DNA from: Roseovarius sp. Pro17
GTDB taxonomy: Bacteria; Pseudomonadota; Alphaproteobacteria; Rhodobacterales; Rhodobacteraceae
DNA: 64,000 nt
Assembly: GCF_035599575.1 (NCBI RefSeq)
Contig: NZ_CP141179.1
Location: 1,798,001-1,862,000, forward strand
Direction: 5' to 3'
Below, piece after piece: positions 53,503 through 61,856 of this stretch. Below the pieces are notes generated by a model. That model was not told the origin of the DNA. It did no database searches and saw nothing but the letters and a program-made list of their open reading frames with translations. The position numbers were made by a program, and so were the translations under genes. Within the stretch, counting starts at the first letter, position 1. Each line of letters starts with the position of its first letter.

Positions 53503-54306
53503 CTACCCGTAGATCGTCGTGACCAGATCGCGCAGCGCCATCTGCACATCTTCGTCGTCGGTCAATGGTTCGATTACCGCCGCCTCCAGCGCCTTGTCGA
53601 CACCCATGCCACCCGCGATCAGCGTGGCAGCGTAGATTAGCAGGCGGGTCGACACGCCCTCCTCCAGATCCATGCCCGACAGGTTGCGGATATGCCCGCC
53701 GAGACGCACCAGTGGCGCGACGCGCCCCGGCTCCAGCCCGCTTTCCTGCGCGACAACCTTGATTTCAGTCTCGGGGTCCGGAAACCCAAAGGTGATGGCC
53801 AGAAACCGCTGGCGGGTCGATGGCTTCATCCGTTTCAGCACGTTCTGGTAGCCGGGGTTGTAGCTGGCGACCAGCATGAAACCGGGGGGCGCCTTCAGCT
53901 CTTCGCCGGTGCGGTCGATCATCAGGGTGCGGCGGTTGTCCGTCAGCGGGTGCAGAACGACGGCGACATCCTTGCGTGCCTCGACCACCTCGTCGAGGTA
54001 ACAGATCGCGCCCTCGCGCACCGCACGGGTCAGCGGACCATCGACCCATTCCGTCTCGCCGCCGCGCAGCAGGTAGCGCCCGATCAGGTCGGCTGCCGAC
54101 AGATCGTCATGGCAAGCCACGGTGTAGAGGCGCCGACACGAACGTGCCGCCATATGCTCGATGAACCGGGTCTTGCCGCAGCCGGTCGGCCCCTTCAGCA
54201 GAAGGGGCAGACCGTTGTCGCGTGCCGCATCAAACAAAGCACATTCATGGCCCGTCGCAACGTAGTAAGGCACGGGCATTGGGCCAGTATGTGCGTTCAT
54301 CGTCAT
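53503..54306 (-). CDS. norQ: NorQ, MoxR-type AAA+ ATPase
   Basis: 267 residues. Walker A LLLKGPTGCGKTRFIEHMAA (near residue 36), Walker B ICYLDEVVEAR, sensor region LVASYNPGYQN and arginine in PSTRQRFLAI. MoxR-class NorQ works with NorD to mature nitric oxide reductase. Its ATG overlaps the norB stop by 4 nt. Confidence 0.95.
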   Translation of the reverse strand: MTMNAHTGPMPVPYYVATGHECALFDAARDNGLPLLLKGPTGCGKTRFIEHMAARSCRRLYTVACHDDLSAADLIGRYLLRGGETEWVDGPLTRAVREGAICYLDEVVEARKDVAVVLHPLTDNRRTLMIDRTGEELKAPPGFMLVASYNPGYQNVLKRMKPSTRQRFLAITFGFPDPETEIKVVAQESGLEPGRVAPLVRLGGHIRNLSGMDLEEGVSTRLLIYAATLIAGGMGVDKALEAAVIEPLTDDEDVQMALRDLVTTIYG

Positions 54307-55673
54307 TCTCCCGCAATCGGATCCGATTTCGTCGGTGCCGGGTTAGCCGAGCCAGGTGCCACGACTTCGCGACGGCGCGCCACCATGATCGCGTAGATGA
54401 ACAGCAAAGCACCTGCGACAACCGACGCGCCAGCGATAAAGCGCATGACATAGAACAGCGCCAGCCCGTCCTGGACCTCCATGTAGTAGGTGCCCAGAAC
54501 ACGCTGCATATGCGTCTGGATCACGCCCGCGAAGGTCAGCGTAAACGTCATAAACGCCATGCCCCCGGTCATCAGCCAGAACGAGGCCATGTTCAGAACC
54601 TGATTATAAGGCTCACGCCCACGCAGCAGCGGCATCGCGTAGGTGATGATCGCAAGGTTGATCGCCACATATGCGCCGTAGAAGGCCAGATGCCCGTGCG
54701 CCGCGGTGATCTGCGTGCCGTGGCTGTAGAAGTTCACGCCGTGCATGTTGTGCAGCACGCCCCAGACGCCCGCGCCGAAAAACGCAAGGGTTGCCGAGCC
54801 CAGCGACCATAGCAGTGCCGCCTTGTTCGGGTGATTGCGCCGCCCCTTCCAGACCATGATGAACGCAAAGGACATCATCAAAAAGAACGGTATGATTTCT
54901 AGCGCGCCAAAGATTGAGCCGACCCACTGCCAATAGCCCGGCAGCCCGATCCAGAAGTAGTGGTGACCCGTGCCGAGGATGCCGGTGAACAGTGCGGTGG
55001 CGACGATGACATATAGCCATTTCTCGATTACCTCGCGGTCCACGCCGGTCAGTTTGAGCAGCAGGAAGGCAAGGATCGACGCCATCACCAGCTCCCACGT
55101 GCCTTCGACCCAGAGATGGACGACGAACCACCAATACATCTTGTCGAGACTAAGATTCTCGGGGTTGATGAACGCGAAAATCCACAAGAGCGAGAGCAGC
55201 CAGAGGCCAACCAGCAGCACGCCGGTGATGGCCGTCTTGCGCCCCGCCAGCACCGTCATCGAGATGTTGATCAGGAATATGACCGCGGCCACCAGAATGC
55301 CGAACTTGACCCACAGGGGCTGTTCCAGAAATTCGCGCCCGCCGTGGATCTTGAAGCCATAGCCGATAACCGCGCCCAACGTTCCGATCATCAAGATGGC
55401 GAGTTGGATATAAGCCAGCTTGGTCGACCAGATGTCGCGCTCGGCCTCTTCGGGGATCATGAAATAGGCAGCGCCGAAAAAGCCCAGCAGCAGCCAGACG
55501 ATCAACGCGTTGGTGTGGATCATACGCAGAATGTGAAATGGGAATATCTCGGCCAGAAAATTGGGCTGGACATAGACCCATCCGATGGTCAGCCCGCCCA
55601 GCACCTGCACGGCGAACAGCGCCATCGCACAGACAAAATAGGCGTAGGCCACCTGTTGTGATTGATACTTCAT
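54303..55673 (-). CDS. norB: Nitric oxide reductase large subunit NorB
   Basis: 456 residues with about 12 spans. Haem and iron-site histidines seen: FHILRMIHTNALIVW (low-spin haem His), FVVHLWVEGTWELVMA (active-site His and the Glu of cNOR), GTGHHYFWIG (His pair) and AAHGHLAFYGAYVAINLAI (last His region). Catalyses 2 NO to N2O plus water at the inner membrane with electrons from NorC. The palindromic element at 55685 separates it from norC. Confidence 0.96.
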   Translation of the reverse strand: MKYQSQQVAYAYFVCAMALFAVQVLGGLTIGWVYVQPNFLAEIFPFHILRMIHTNALIVWLLLGFFGAAYFMIPEEAERDIWSTKLAYIQLAILMIGTLGAVIGYGFKIHGGREFLEQPLWVKFGILVAAVIFLINISMTVLAGRKTAITGVLLVGLWLLSLLWIFAFINPENLSLDKMYWWFVVHLWVEGTWELVMASILAFLLLKLTGVDREVIEKWLYVIVATALFTGILGTGHHYFWIGLPGYWQWVGSIFGALEIIPFFLMMSFAFIMVWKGRRNHPNKAALLWSLGSATLAFFGAGVWGVLHNMHGVNFYSHGTQITAAHGHLAFYGAYVAINLAIITYAMPLLRGREPYNQVLNMASFWLMTGGMAFMTFTLTFAGVIQTHMQRVLGTYYMEVQDGLALFYVMRFIAGASVVAGALLFIYAIMVARRREVVAPGSANPAPTKSDPIAGE

Positions 55674-55684
55674 GTGCTCGTCTC

Positions 55685-55758
55685 CTTAAAGCGTTTTGCC
55701 CAAATTCACGGTCAGGGATTTTGGTAAAACGCACGCAACGTTCAGAGTTTTTGGCGCT
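55685..55758. repeat. Palindromic element between norC and norB
   Basis: Starts AAAGCGTTTTGCCC and ends GGCGCTTTA. Inside, GCGTTTTGCCCAAATTC near 55688 pairs imperfectly with GATTTTGGTAAAACGC. It has the same AAAGCG/CGCTTT ends as 17649-17754. Placed within an operon, it may form an mRNA stem that sets the norC to norB ratio. Confidence 0.55.
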
Positions 55759-56211
55759 TTAGCCCGCATCATTAGGCGGCCAGCCCTGTGTGTCGGTCTG
55801 GTCGGCCCAGCGCAGAAACTCGGCCAGCCCGCGCTTGTCCTCTTCGGTCATCTTGAAATAGGGCATCTGGCGGCGGCCCTCGATGCGGCTGGGCTGTGCC
55901 TCGATCCATGCATCCAGAATTTCATAAGCGCCTTCGGGATCGTCCATGACCCCCCAGCGCGTCATCACATTTGCTAGCTCGGGCGCGAAATAGGCGCCTT
56001 CGCCGTGCAATGTGTGGCAGTTGATGCAGCTGTGCTGCTCCCAAACGGCCTTGCCGTGGGCGACCTCTTCGCTCAGGGGCATGCCTGCGGTCGAACTATT
56101 GACAACGTATCGGTGGCTCTGCACGACCATCGCAACAAAGACGACGACGAAAAAAATCGACCCGCCATAAAATATGTTACGCGCCCGCGACTTGGTGAGG
56201 ATCTCGGCCAT
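55759..56211 (-). CDS. norC: Nitric oxide reductase cytochrome c subunit NorC
   Basis: 150 residues: N-terminal anchor (NIFYGGSIFFVVVFVAMVVQS), then one haem c site CINCH in EQHSCINCHTLHGEGAYFAPELANV and the axial Met in RRQMPYFKMTEEDK. Delivers electrons to NorB from periplasmic carriers. First gene of the norCBQD unit; an NnrR-type box lies 62 nt upstream of its start. Confidence 0.96.
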   Translation of the reverse strand: MAEILTKSRARNIFYGGSIFFVVVFVAMVVQSHRYVVNSSTAGMPLSEEVAHGKAVWEQHSCINCHTLHGEGAYFAPELANVMTRWGVMDDPEGAYEILDAWIEAQPSRIEGRRQMPYFKMTEEDKRGLAEFLRWADQTDTQGWPPNDAG

Positions 56212-56272
56212 GCGCGGGCCTCCTTACTGGTTGCAGTCAGGGGCAACTTATCTGCGGTCATGGTGGCCGAGT

Positions 56273-56286
56273 TTGTGCAACCGCAA
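56273..56286 (-). promoter_or_regulatory. NnrR-type operator upstream of norC
   Basis: TTGTG-CAAC-CGCAA on the plus strand, which reads TTGCG-N4-CACAA on the coding strand of norC. This is the NnrR box as I recall it from Rhodobacter nitrogen-oxide genes. It is centred about 68 nt upstream of the norC start, in promoter range, and lies between norC and the Nnr-type regulator gene. Confidence 0.7.
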
Positions 56287-56362
56287 CGTTCTGGGCGGCT
56301 GGACCCCTAATTTCGGCGGTATGTACCGGAAATTTCTGGTGAATGCGCAAACGCCTGCGCGA

Positions 56363-57085
56363 TCAGGTCTGCGATCCCGGCTCGGCCAGAATGGCCAGAC
56401 GCTGCGGCTGGCTGACCAGAATGCGCTTGCGGCGGCTTTCCACGATGCCCTGCTTTTCCCATGCGCTCAGCAGGCGGCTGACGGTGTGCAGGGTAGTGCC
56501 AGTCATTTCCGAAATATCCTGCCGGGTGATTGGAAAATCCACTTCGATCCCGTTCGCTGTCTTGCGCCCCATCTGGGTAATCAGGCGTAGCAGGGCGTTG
56601 GCCACCCTTCGCTCGACCAGCTGTGTTGCCATTTCGACCATCCGGTCGTGCATCTCGTTCAAACGCTTGCCGATTGTGTGATGGCTTGCAGCGGAAAAAC
56701 CGGCATAGCGGACCTCGAATTCTGACCAGAACCGTGTCGGCCAGGAAAGGGCAATAGTCTCTGATGCGGCGACCGCGCTCGCAGGATACTTGGTGTGACC
56801 GAACGCATCCGCAATGCCGAACATTTGCCCCGGAGGAATATGCATCATTGTCACAAATTCACCCTCGGCCGTCATGCGGACGACACGGATGTAACCATCC
56901 AGCAGCAAAAAGAACCGGTCAGCCGGGGCGCTTTCGTGAAAGACCGTGTCACCTACTTCATAGCGGTGCGAAACCGCCAGATCGAGGATCTCGCGAATCT
57001 CGCCCTTTGTCAGCGATTCAAAAGGCGCGAGATGGGTCAGAAGGCTTTCGTCGAGTTTTCGCAAAGCGTTTCCAATCCGATCCAC
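56363..57085 (-). CDS. nnrR: Nnr/DNR-type Crp/Fnr regulator of NO genes
   Basis: 240 residues: nucleotide-barrel half (VGDTVFHESAPADRFFLLLDGYIRVV, IPPGQMFGIADAFG) and winged helix (ITRQDISEMTGTTLHTVSRLLSAWEKQGIVESRRKRILV, about residues 175-215) whose HTVSR recognition helix fits FNR-like TTG-N8-CAA boxes. No FNR cysteines. Its place between the nor operon and nnrU-nnrS and the matching box before norC make NnrR the best assignment; it would respond to NO. Confidence 0.85.
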   Translation of the reverse strand: MDRIGNALRKLDESLLTHLAPFESLTKGEIREILDLAVSHRYEVGDTVFHESAPADRFFLLLDGYIRVVRMTAEGEFVTMMHIPPGQMFGIADAFGHTKYPASAVAASETIALSWPTRFWSEFEVRYAGFSAASHHTIGKRLNEMHDRMVEMATQLVERRVANALLRLITQMGRKTANGIEVDFPITRQDISEMTGTTLHTVSRLLSAWEKQGIVESRRKRILVSQPQRLAILAEPGSQT

Positions 57086-57351
57086 GTCGTCCCTTCCTTC
57101 GCGAAATGGAGGAACTCCGCTCCAATATTACCATGCATTGTTCGGTTCCGCACGGAAACTCGCATGAAGTGTGTGGTTGCCAAGTGTGCCTGGTCGCATC
57201 GGCCCGTGGATGCAAGATAAGTTAAAAATATTCGAAATAAAACGGGATATTAATCAAAACAAGCGCGGCACTGGCAGAGGAACTTTCCTATTTAGGCGCA
57301 TAATTTGGTCAAAAGCTTAGAGGTCCGGATGCTGATCAAGGGCGCGCCCTC

Positions 57352-58026
57352 CTAAGGCAGCGGCGTCACCCCCAGCAGGGCGGGGTGTAGCGCTATCAAC
57401 ACAGCATATAGCCCTCCCGCCAGCATCAGCCTGAGCGCGCCACCGCGCCACGAGGCCGGGCGCGGCATCAGCGGCCCCGACGCGATCTGCGCCCGCAAGG
57501 CGGCCCACTGCCCTGCCCCCATCTCGCGCCGTTTGCGCCGATCGACAATGCGCATTCCCAGCAGCGCAAAACCTGCAAAGACACCGAACAAAATGACATG
57601 CGCCAAATCACCGTTCGCCACCAGATGCGCCGCGGCCCAAAGCGTCAGCGCCAATAGCAACGGATGCCGCACAAGACGGATGATACCAGGATGCGCAGGA
57701 TCGAACAGGTCGTTGCGCGCCCCGCCAAAGGACAACGGGTTGGGCCGTGCAATACTCAGGCAGAGCAGCGCGCAGACGCCAGCCATCGCGAACAGCGGCA
57801 CCCATGTCTGCCACGGCGCGCGGTGCCATAGGACGACATAAGGCGCGTTCGCCGCCGCCACGATCAGCCAAGCAAGCATTCCCAGAGACAGGACCGAATA
57901 GAGTGTCAGGAAACCACGCCTGCCAACCAGACCCACCAGCTTCGCCCGGATTTTGGGCCGCATCGGCAGGCTGTGAGTGATGAAAAACGCCGCAAATGCT
58001 GCAGCAAACTCCAGCCAGCCCATCAC
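57352..58026 (-). CDS. nnrU: NnrU family membrane protein
   Basis: 224 residues, about six spans; conserved NnrU/isoprenylcysteine-methyltransferase-like features: FFITHSLPMRPKIRAKLVGLVGRRGFLTLYSVLSLGML, DLFDPAHPGIIRLVRHPLLLALTLWAAAHLVANGDL and VDRRKRREMG. NnrU is needed for nitrogen-oxide metabolism in some rhodobacters, mechanism unclear. ATG overlaps the nnrS stop (ATGA). The 266 bases to its left (57086-57351) hold the nnrR promoter and nothing else seen. Confidence 0.9.
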   Translation of the reverse strand: MMGWLEFAAAFAAFFITHSLPMRPKIRAKLVGLVGRRGFLTLYSVLSLGMLAWLIVAAANAPYVVLWHRAPWQTWVPLFAMAGVCALLCLSIARPNPLSFGGARNDLFDPAHPGIIRLVRHPLLLALTLWAAAHLVANGDLAHVILFGVFAGFALLGMRIVDRRKRREMGAGQWAALRAQIASGPLMPRPASWRGGALRLMLAGGLYAVLIALHPALLGVTPLP

Positions 58027-59222
58027 ACCTTGCCCGGCTTTGCGCTCAGGAGCAGCGGCCCGTACAGAACCGCAAAGCCCCCAAATGCCCCGATCCAGAG
58101 CACTGCAGCAGCCTCAAGCAGCGGCAGGTCGGGCCAGAACGCTGCGGCGACGCGCAGCGCGACCGAACCGACCACCATGCCATAAAGCGTCACCGTTCCG
58201 GCGCCGGCGACCAGCGCCCGCCCGGTATGTCCCAGAGTGGCGCGCGTCATCACCGACAGCGTCATCAGGCCGATCGCACCGGCCATCCACAGATGCTGGG
58301 CCGCGTCAGCGCCGATAGTCTCGGGAAACAGCGCCACCATGCCCAGCGCCAGCGCGCCCAGCGGCAGGAAGGCGTAACCGGCATGCAGCACCAGAACCAG
58401 CGGCTCGGCACGGGTTCGCCACCCCCGCCAGCGGGCGAGGCGCACAAAATGCAGCACACCTATCGCCAGAAGGGCGATTCCGGTTGGCCGGTCTTGGGGC
58501 CAGACCACCCATAGCGTCAGCGCCGCCAGCGTGATCATCAGCGTCACCTTGTCAAAGCGCTGCATCGGCGGTGCCGGGCGGGCCGGATCGCCCCGGCTGA
58601 CCAACCAGTTGCGGGTAAAGCTGGGCACGATCCGCCCGCCGATCAGCGCGATCATCATGATCGCGGCAGCAAGGCCCAGGCGCAGGCCAGTCCCTTGGGC
58701 CGCAAAGCGCCCTTGGGCCGCGTCCACATAAAACATCGCGTTCGCCAGCGTGAACACCGCGAGGAGCGCTAGCACGGGAAGGTTTTTCCAGTTTCGACCC
58801 GCGATAATCTCGCGCAGGATGACGGCACCCAAAAGGACGGGAAACGCCAGATCGATGGCCGCAACCGCCCCCCAAGGCACGCCGGAAGACAGCGCAACAG
58901 CCGCGCGCCCAGCGACCCAAAGAAGCGCCAGCGCGCCCAGCCGCCAGCCAGTGACCGGCAGGCGGCCTGTCCAATTCGGCACCGCCGTCAACAGAAAGCC
59001 CGCGATGATCGCGCCCAGCGCGGCAAACAGGAATTCATGCGCGTGCCACGACACCGGATCGAACCGCGTCGGCAAAGCAAGCTGCCCCGACAGCATGAAA
59101 ACCCATAGGATCATCGCGACGGCCGCCCACAGCGCTCCGCCCAGAAAAAACGGGCGAAACCCAAAGGATAGCAGCGCAGGCCCTGTCCAGGCGCGCATTC
59201 GCTGTGCTGTTCGTGCTGACAT
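58023..59222 (-). CDS. nnrS: NnrS family haem-copper membrane protein
   Basis: 399 residues with about 12 spans. Family motifs: SFGFRPFFLGGALWA at the N-terminus, SWHAHEFLFAALGAIIAGFLLTAVPNWTG, ALIGGRIVPSFTRNWL and ATLGHTGRAL. NnrS proteins bind haem and copper and relieve NO or iron-nitrosyl stress. Transcribed with nnrU; its upstream neighbour on the strand is the truncated haemoglobin. Confidence 0.94.
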   Translation of the reverse strand: MSARTAQRMRAWTGPALLSFGFRPFFLGGALWAAVAMILWVFMLSGQLALPTRFDPVSWHAHEFLFAALGAIIAGFLLTAVPNWTGRLPVTGWRLGALALLWVAGRAAVALSSGVPWGAVAAIDLAFPVLLGAVILREIIAGRNWKNLPVLALLAVFTLANAMFYVDAAQGRFAAQGTGLRLGLAAAIMMIALIGGRIVPSFTRNWLVSRGDPARPAPPMQRFDKVTLMITLAALTLWVVWPQDRPTGIALLAIGVLHFVRLARWRGWRTRAEPLVLVLHAGYAFLPLGALALGMVALFPETIGADAAQHLWMAGAIGLMTLSVMTRATLGHTGRALVAGAGTVTLYGMVVGSVALRVAAAFWPDLPLLEAAAVLWIGAFGGFAVLYGPLLLSAKPGKV

Positions 59223-59278
59223 GTCTGGTCCCTTGTGACGCTGTGGCGATATGCTTCAGAAGATGTTGCCACAAGGCA

Positions 59279-59725
59279 TCATGCGTCTTGCCCTGTCGTG
59301 ATGCTGGCCTTCTTGCTCCACTCTTCGCCCAGATAGGGCACGGGGCATCTGCCCTCCTGCTGCGGCAAGCCCAAGCTTAGCCCGCGCCCGATCCGGTGTG
59401 CCAGCGCGGACCACGCCTGCGCCAGAGGTTGCGGCAACTCCTGATCCAGCACCGCATCGAACAAGGACAGCCAGATCGGAAAATGCAGGGCTTTGACGTT
59501 GCCGGCGGCCTTGTGAACCTGCATCGGATTGCCATCATAGCTGCGCTGACACAATAGCGCGTTGCGCCAGAACCGGCCTATCTTGGCCTCATGCGAGGGC
59601 CAGTCCTGCACATGCGCGGCAAAGACCGGCGCCAGCGCAGGATGGGATCGAACGCGCCCGTAGAATTGCGCGACGACCCGGTCAATCTGGGCCTCAGTGA
59701 CCGCAATACGGGGGGCCGGGATCAT
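59279..59725 (-). CDS. Group III truncated haemoglobin
   Basis: 148 residues from the ATG that overlaps the preceding tiny gene (ATGA). ITEAQID-like start VTEAQIDRVVAQFYGRVRSHPALAPVFAAHV, with YGR/F residues for ligand contact and SHEAKIGRFWRNALLCQRSYDGNPMQVHKAAGNVKALHFPIWLSLF carrying the proximal His of the group III type. Likely binds or turns over NO or O2 next to NorCB and NnrS. Longer frame to 59854 reads through the small gene and is rejected. Confidence 0.9.
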   Translation of the reverse strand: MIPAPRIAVTEAQIDRVVAQFYGRVRSHPALAPVFAAHVQDWPSHEAKIGRFWRNALLCQRSYDGNPMQVHKAAGNVKALHFPIWLSLFDAVLDQELPQPLAQAWSALAHRIGRGLSLGLPQQEGRCPVPYLGEEWSKKASITTGQDA

Positions 59726-59877
59726 AAGACGACAATCCAGAGCACGATCAAGCTGACCAACAGATAAAAGAGCGTGTTGAACATCCAGCGGATAAGGCCT
59801 GCATCTGATTCGGGATCTACCCCCAAGCGTTCGCACACCTTGGTCCCCGGCCACAGAATGATTTCAGACGGTGTCAT
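59722..59877 (-). CDS. 51-residue single-span protein before the truncated haemoglobin
   Basis: ATG 59877: MTPSEIILWPGTKVCERLGV with an acidic linker (DPESDAGLIRW), then one C-terminal helix FNTLFYLLVSLIVLWIVVL. Stop overlaps the haemoglobin ATG (ATGA). It is the first gene after the NsrR site, so it belongs to the NO-responsive unit. Not recognised; likely a tail-anchored inner-membrane peptide. Confidence 0.65.
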   Translation of the reverse strand: MTPSEIILWPGTKVCERLGVDPESDAGLIRWMFNTLFYLLVSLIVLWIVVL

Positions 59878-59925
59878 GGCGCGACTCCATAATGAGTATT
59901 TTTGGTGCGTATTATATACCGCTTT

Positions 59926-59951
59926 AAATTGCGCATTGTAAATGCTAATTT
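59926..59951. promoter_or_regulatory. Putative NsrR operator between divergent genes
   Basis: AAATT-G-CGCATT, GTA, AATGC-TAATTT: an imperfect A/T-rich inverted repeat like NsrR sites (two ATGCA-type half-sites). It lies 8 bases before the nsrR-like start and about 50 from the small gene on the other strand, so it could govern both directions. Confidence 0.55.
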
Positions 59952-59958
59952 TACACGC

Positions 59959-60387
59959 ATGCAGATAGATAAATTCACTGACTATGCGTTGCGCGTCCTG
60001 ATGACACTGGCAGTTCGCGCCCCACAGCGGATTCCCACATCCGAAATTGCGACGACCTTTGGGCTATCGGAAAATCACCTGTCCAAGGTCGCCACCCGGC
60101 TGGCGCACGAAGGATTTGTCCTCTCGGAGCGGGGTCGCGGTGGCGGATTGACGTTGGCACATCCGGCAGATCAAATCGTGATCGGCGCCGTGGTTCGGGC
60201 CATGAAACGCGACGATCCGGTCGTCGAGTGTTTCGGCGCCAACACAAGCTGCCTTGTCCTGCCCGCATGCGGGCTGCGCGATCCATTGGCAGAAGCGCAG
60301 GAGGCATTCTTTGCCACACTTGATCGCTACACCCTCACCGATGTGACCCGCTCTCACCATGCACTCAAGGCGATGCTGGATGCGTGA
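59959..60387 (+). CDS. nsrR: Rrf2-family NO sensor, NsrR-like
   Basis: 142 residues from ATG 59959 (MQIDKFTDYALRVLMTLAV), standard Rrf2 start. Winged helix IPTSEIATTFGLSENHLSKVATRLAHEGFVLSERGRGGGLTLA, then three cysteines C91, C98 and C104 in VVECFGANTSCLVLPACGLRD, the iron-sulfur ligand pattern of NsrR. NO damages the cluster and releases target promoters. The longer frame from 59902 covers the operator and is rejected. Confidence 0.9.
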   Translation: MQIDKFTDYALRVLMTLAVRAPQRIPTSEIATTFGLSENHLSKVATRLAHEGFVLSERGRGGGLTLAHPADQIVIGAVVRAMKRDDPVVECFGANTSCLVLPACGLRDPLAEAQEAFFATLDRYTLTDVTRSHHALKAMLDA

Positions 60388-60525
60388 TCGATAGGCGTGG
60401 CAGGCGTCTGTGCGAGCCGTGCGCAACGCCGAGGGCGATTGCAATCCAAGTTGCCTGCTTTCAGGGCATCGCATAGGCTGACGATTGAGTGCCGTCACAT
60501 AAGAATAAAATCGGAGAGTTTTATC

Positions 60526-60879
60526 ATGACACGCGAAACTATTCTCAAATTCGGAAAGGTCGAAAACGCCGACGCTAACGACCTGCCCGGATGGGTGGTG
60601 GTCGAAGGAAAACCGACGATGAAGACCGCCGTTCAGCACAAGACTGAAGAGGGAAAAATCCTTTCGGGAACGTGGCAGGCGACTGTCGGCACTTATCATG
60701 CGACCTACTCGGATTACGAATTTGTTCATATGATTTCAGGTCGCATCGTCATCACGCCGGACGGCGGTGAGGCGGTAGAAGTAGGACCCGGCGATGCCTT
60801 TGTCGTCGAAGCAGACTTCAAGGGCACCTGGAAGATCGTCGAGCCGGTAACGAAGCATTTCGTGATCGCCCTGACTTAG
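60526..60879 (+). CDS. Cupin-domain protein
   Basis: 117 residues preceded by CGGAGAG. Single cupin barrel: TWQATVGTYHATYSDYEFVHMISGRIVITPDGGEAVEVGPGDAFVVEADFKGTWKI. It belongs to the RmlC-like DUF861 group with a Y-x-D-YEFVHMISG motif, not the classic three-His metal set, so metal binding is uncertain. Stands alone after nsrR; no clear link to NO. Confidence 0.88.
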   Translation: MTRETILKFGKVENADANDLPGWVVVEGKPTMKTAVQHKTEEGKILSGTWQATVGTYHATYSDYEFVHMISGRIVITPDGGEAVEVGPGDAFVVEADFKGTWKIVEPVTKHFVIALT

Positions 60880-60926
60880 CGTGGCCGCATCAAAGGCGTG
60901 GGTCGTCGGTTATTGATGACTGAGGA

Positions 60927-61853
60927 TCAAATCGCCGTCGCGTCACCGCCCTTGAGGTGCAGCATTTCGCGCGCTTCTTGCGGTGTGGCGACAGTGCGTC
61001 CCAGATCCTCGACAATGCGGCGGATCTTGTGCACCTGCTCGGCATTGGTCTTGGCCAGTGTGCCGCGCGAGATCATCAGCGAATCTTCCAGCCCGACGCG
61101 CACATGCCCGCCGAGGATGGCCGACATCGTGATCAGCGGCATCTGATGGCGGCCAGCAGCCAGCACCGAAAAGGTGTAGCTGTCGCCAAACAGCTTGTCG
61201 GCGATTGCCTTCATGTGAGTCAGGTTTTCAGGGTCCGGCCCGATGCCGCCCAGCACGCCAAACACGAACTGGATAAAGAGCGGCGCCTTGACTAGCCCGC
61301 GATCCACAAAATGCTTGAGCATGTAGAGATGTCCAACCTCGTAGCACTCAAACTCGAACCGCGCACCGCGCTTTTCGCCCATTTCGTTCAGCACATGCGC
61401 CATGTCGCGCGGCGTGTTCTTGAAAATCAGATCGTCTGAATTCTCGAGAAACGGCTTCTCCCAGTCGTATTTCCAGTCCGTGATCCGCTCTGCCGCTGGA
61501 TAGAGCGCAAAGTTCATACTGCCCATGTTGAGCGAGCACATCTCAGGCTCGGTCTGCATCGGCGCAGCAAGCCGCTGCTCCAGTGTCATGGTGGCGCTGC
61601 CGCCGGTCGTGAGGTTCAGCACCGCGTCGCAATTTTGATGAATACGCGGCAGGAAGGCGTTGAAATGGGCCGGGTCGGCGGACGGCCTGCCATCCGTGGG
61701 GTCGCGCGCGTGCAAGTGCAGGATCGCCGCGCCCGCCTCGGCGGCGCCAATGGAATGCTCGGTGATCTCATCCGCCGTGATCGGCAGATATGGCGACATA
61801 GAGGGCGTGTGGATGGACCCGGTGATCGCGCAGGTGATGATGATCTTGGACAT
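60927..61853 (-). CDS. BKACE (DUF849) beta-keto acid cleavage enzyme
   Basis: 308 residues. Zinc motif LHLHARD (near residue 46), PTDGRPSAD, catalytic-region LNLTTGGSATMTLEQRL, GHLYML and GGHVRVGLEDSL, all typical of 3-keto-5-aminohexanoate cleavage enzymes, which split a beta-keto acid with acetyl-CoA to give an acyl-CoA and acetoacetate. Adjacent aminotransferase and amino-acid ABC transporter suggest a beta-keto acid formed from an imported amino compound. Three bases separate it from the aminotransferase gene. Confidence 0.93.
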   Translation of the reverse strand: MSKIIITCAITGSIHTPSMSPYLPITADEITEHSIGAAEAGAAILHLHARDPTDGRPSADPAHFNAFLPRIHQNCDAVLNLTTGGSATMTLEQRLAAPMQTEPEMCSLNMGSMNFALYPAAERITDWKYDWEKPFLENSDDLIFKNTPRDMAHVLNEMGEKRGARFEFECYEVGHLYMLKHFVDRGLVKAPLFIQFVFGVLGGIGPDPENLTHMKAIADKLFGDSYTFSVLAAGRHQMPLITMSAILGGHVRVGLEDSLMISRGTLAKTNAEQVHKIRRIVEDLGRTVATPQEAREMLHLKGGDATAI

Positions 61854-61856
61854 ACG

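Noticed and set aside
57086..57351. A small gene in the gap left of nnrR
   Set aside because: Short frames only, A/T-rich patches and a TTCCG/CGGAA palindrome suggest promoter DNA.
59223..59278. NnrR box ahead of nnrS (TTGCCACAA and CCTTGTG pieces)
   Set aside because: The half-sites lack the N4 spacing of the box seen before norC.
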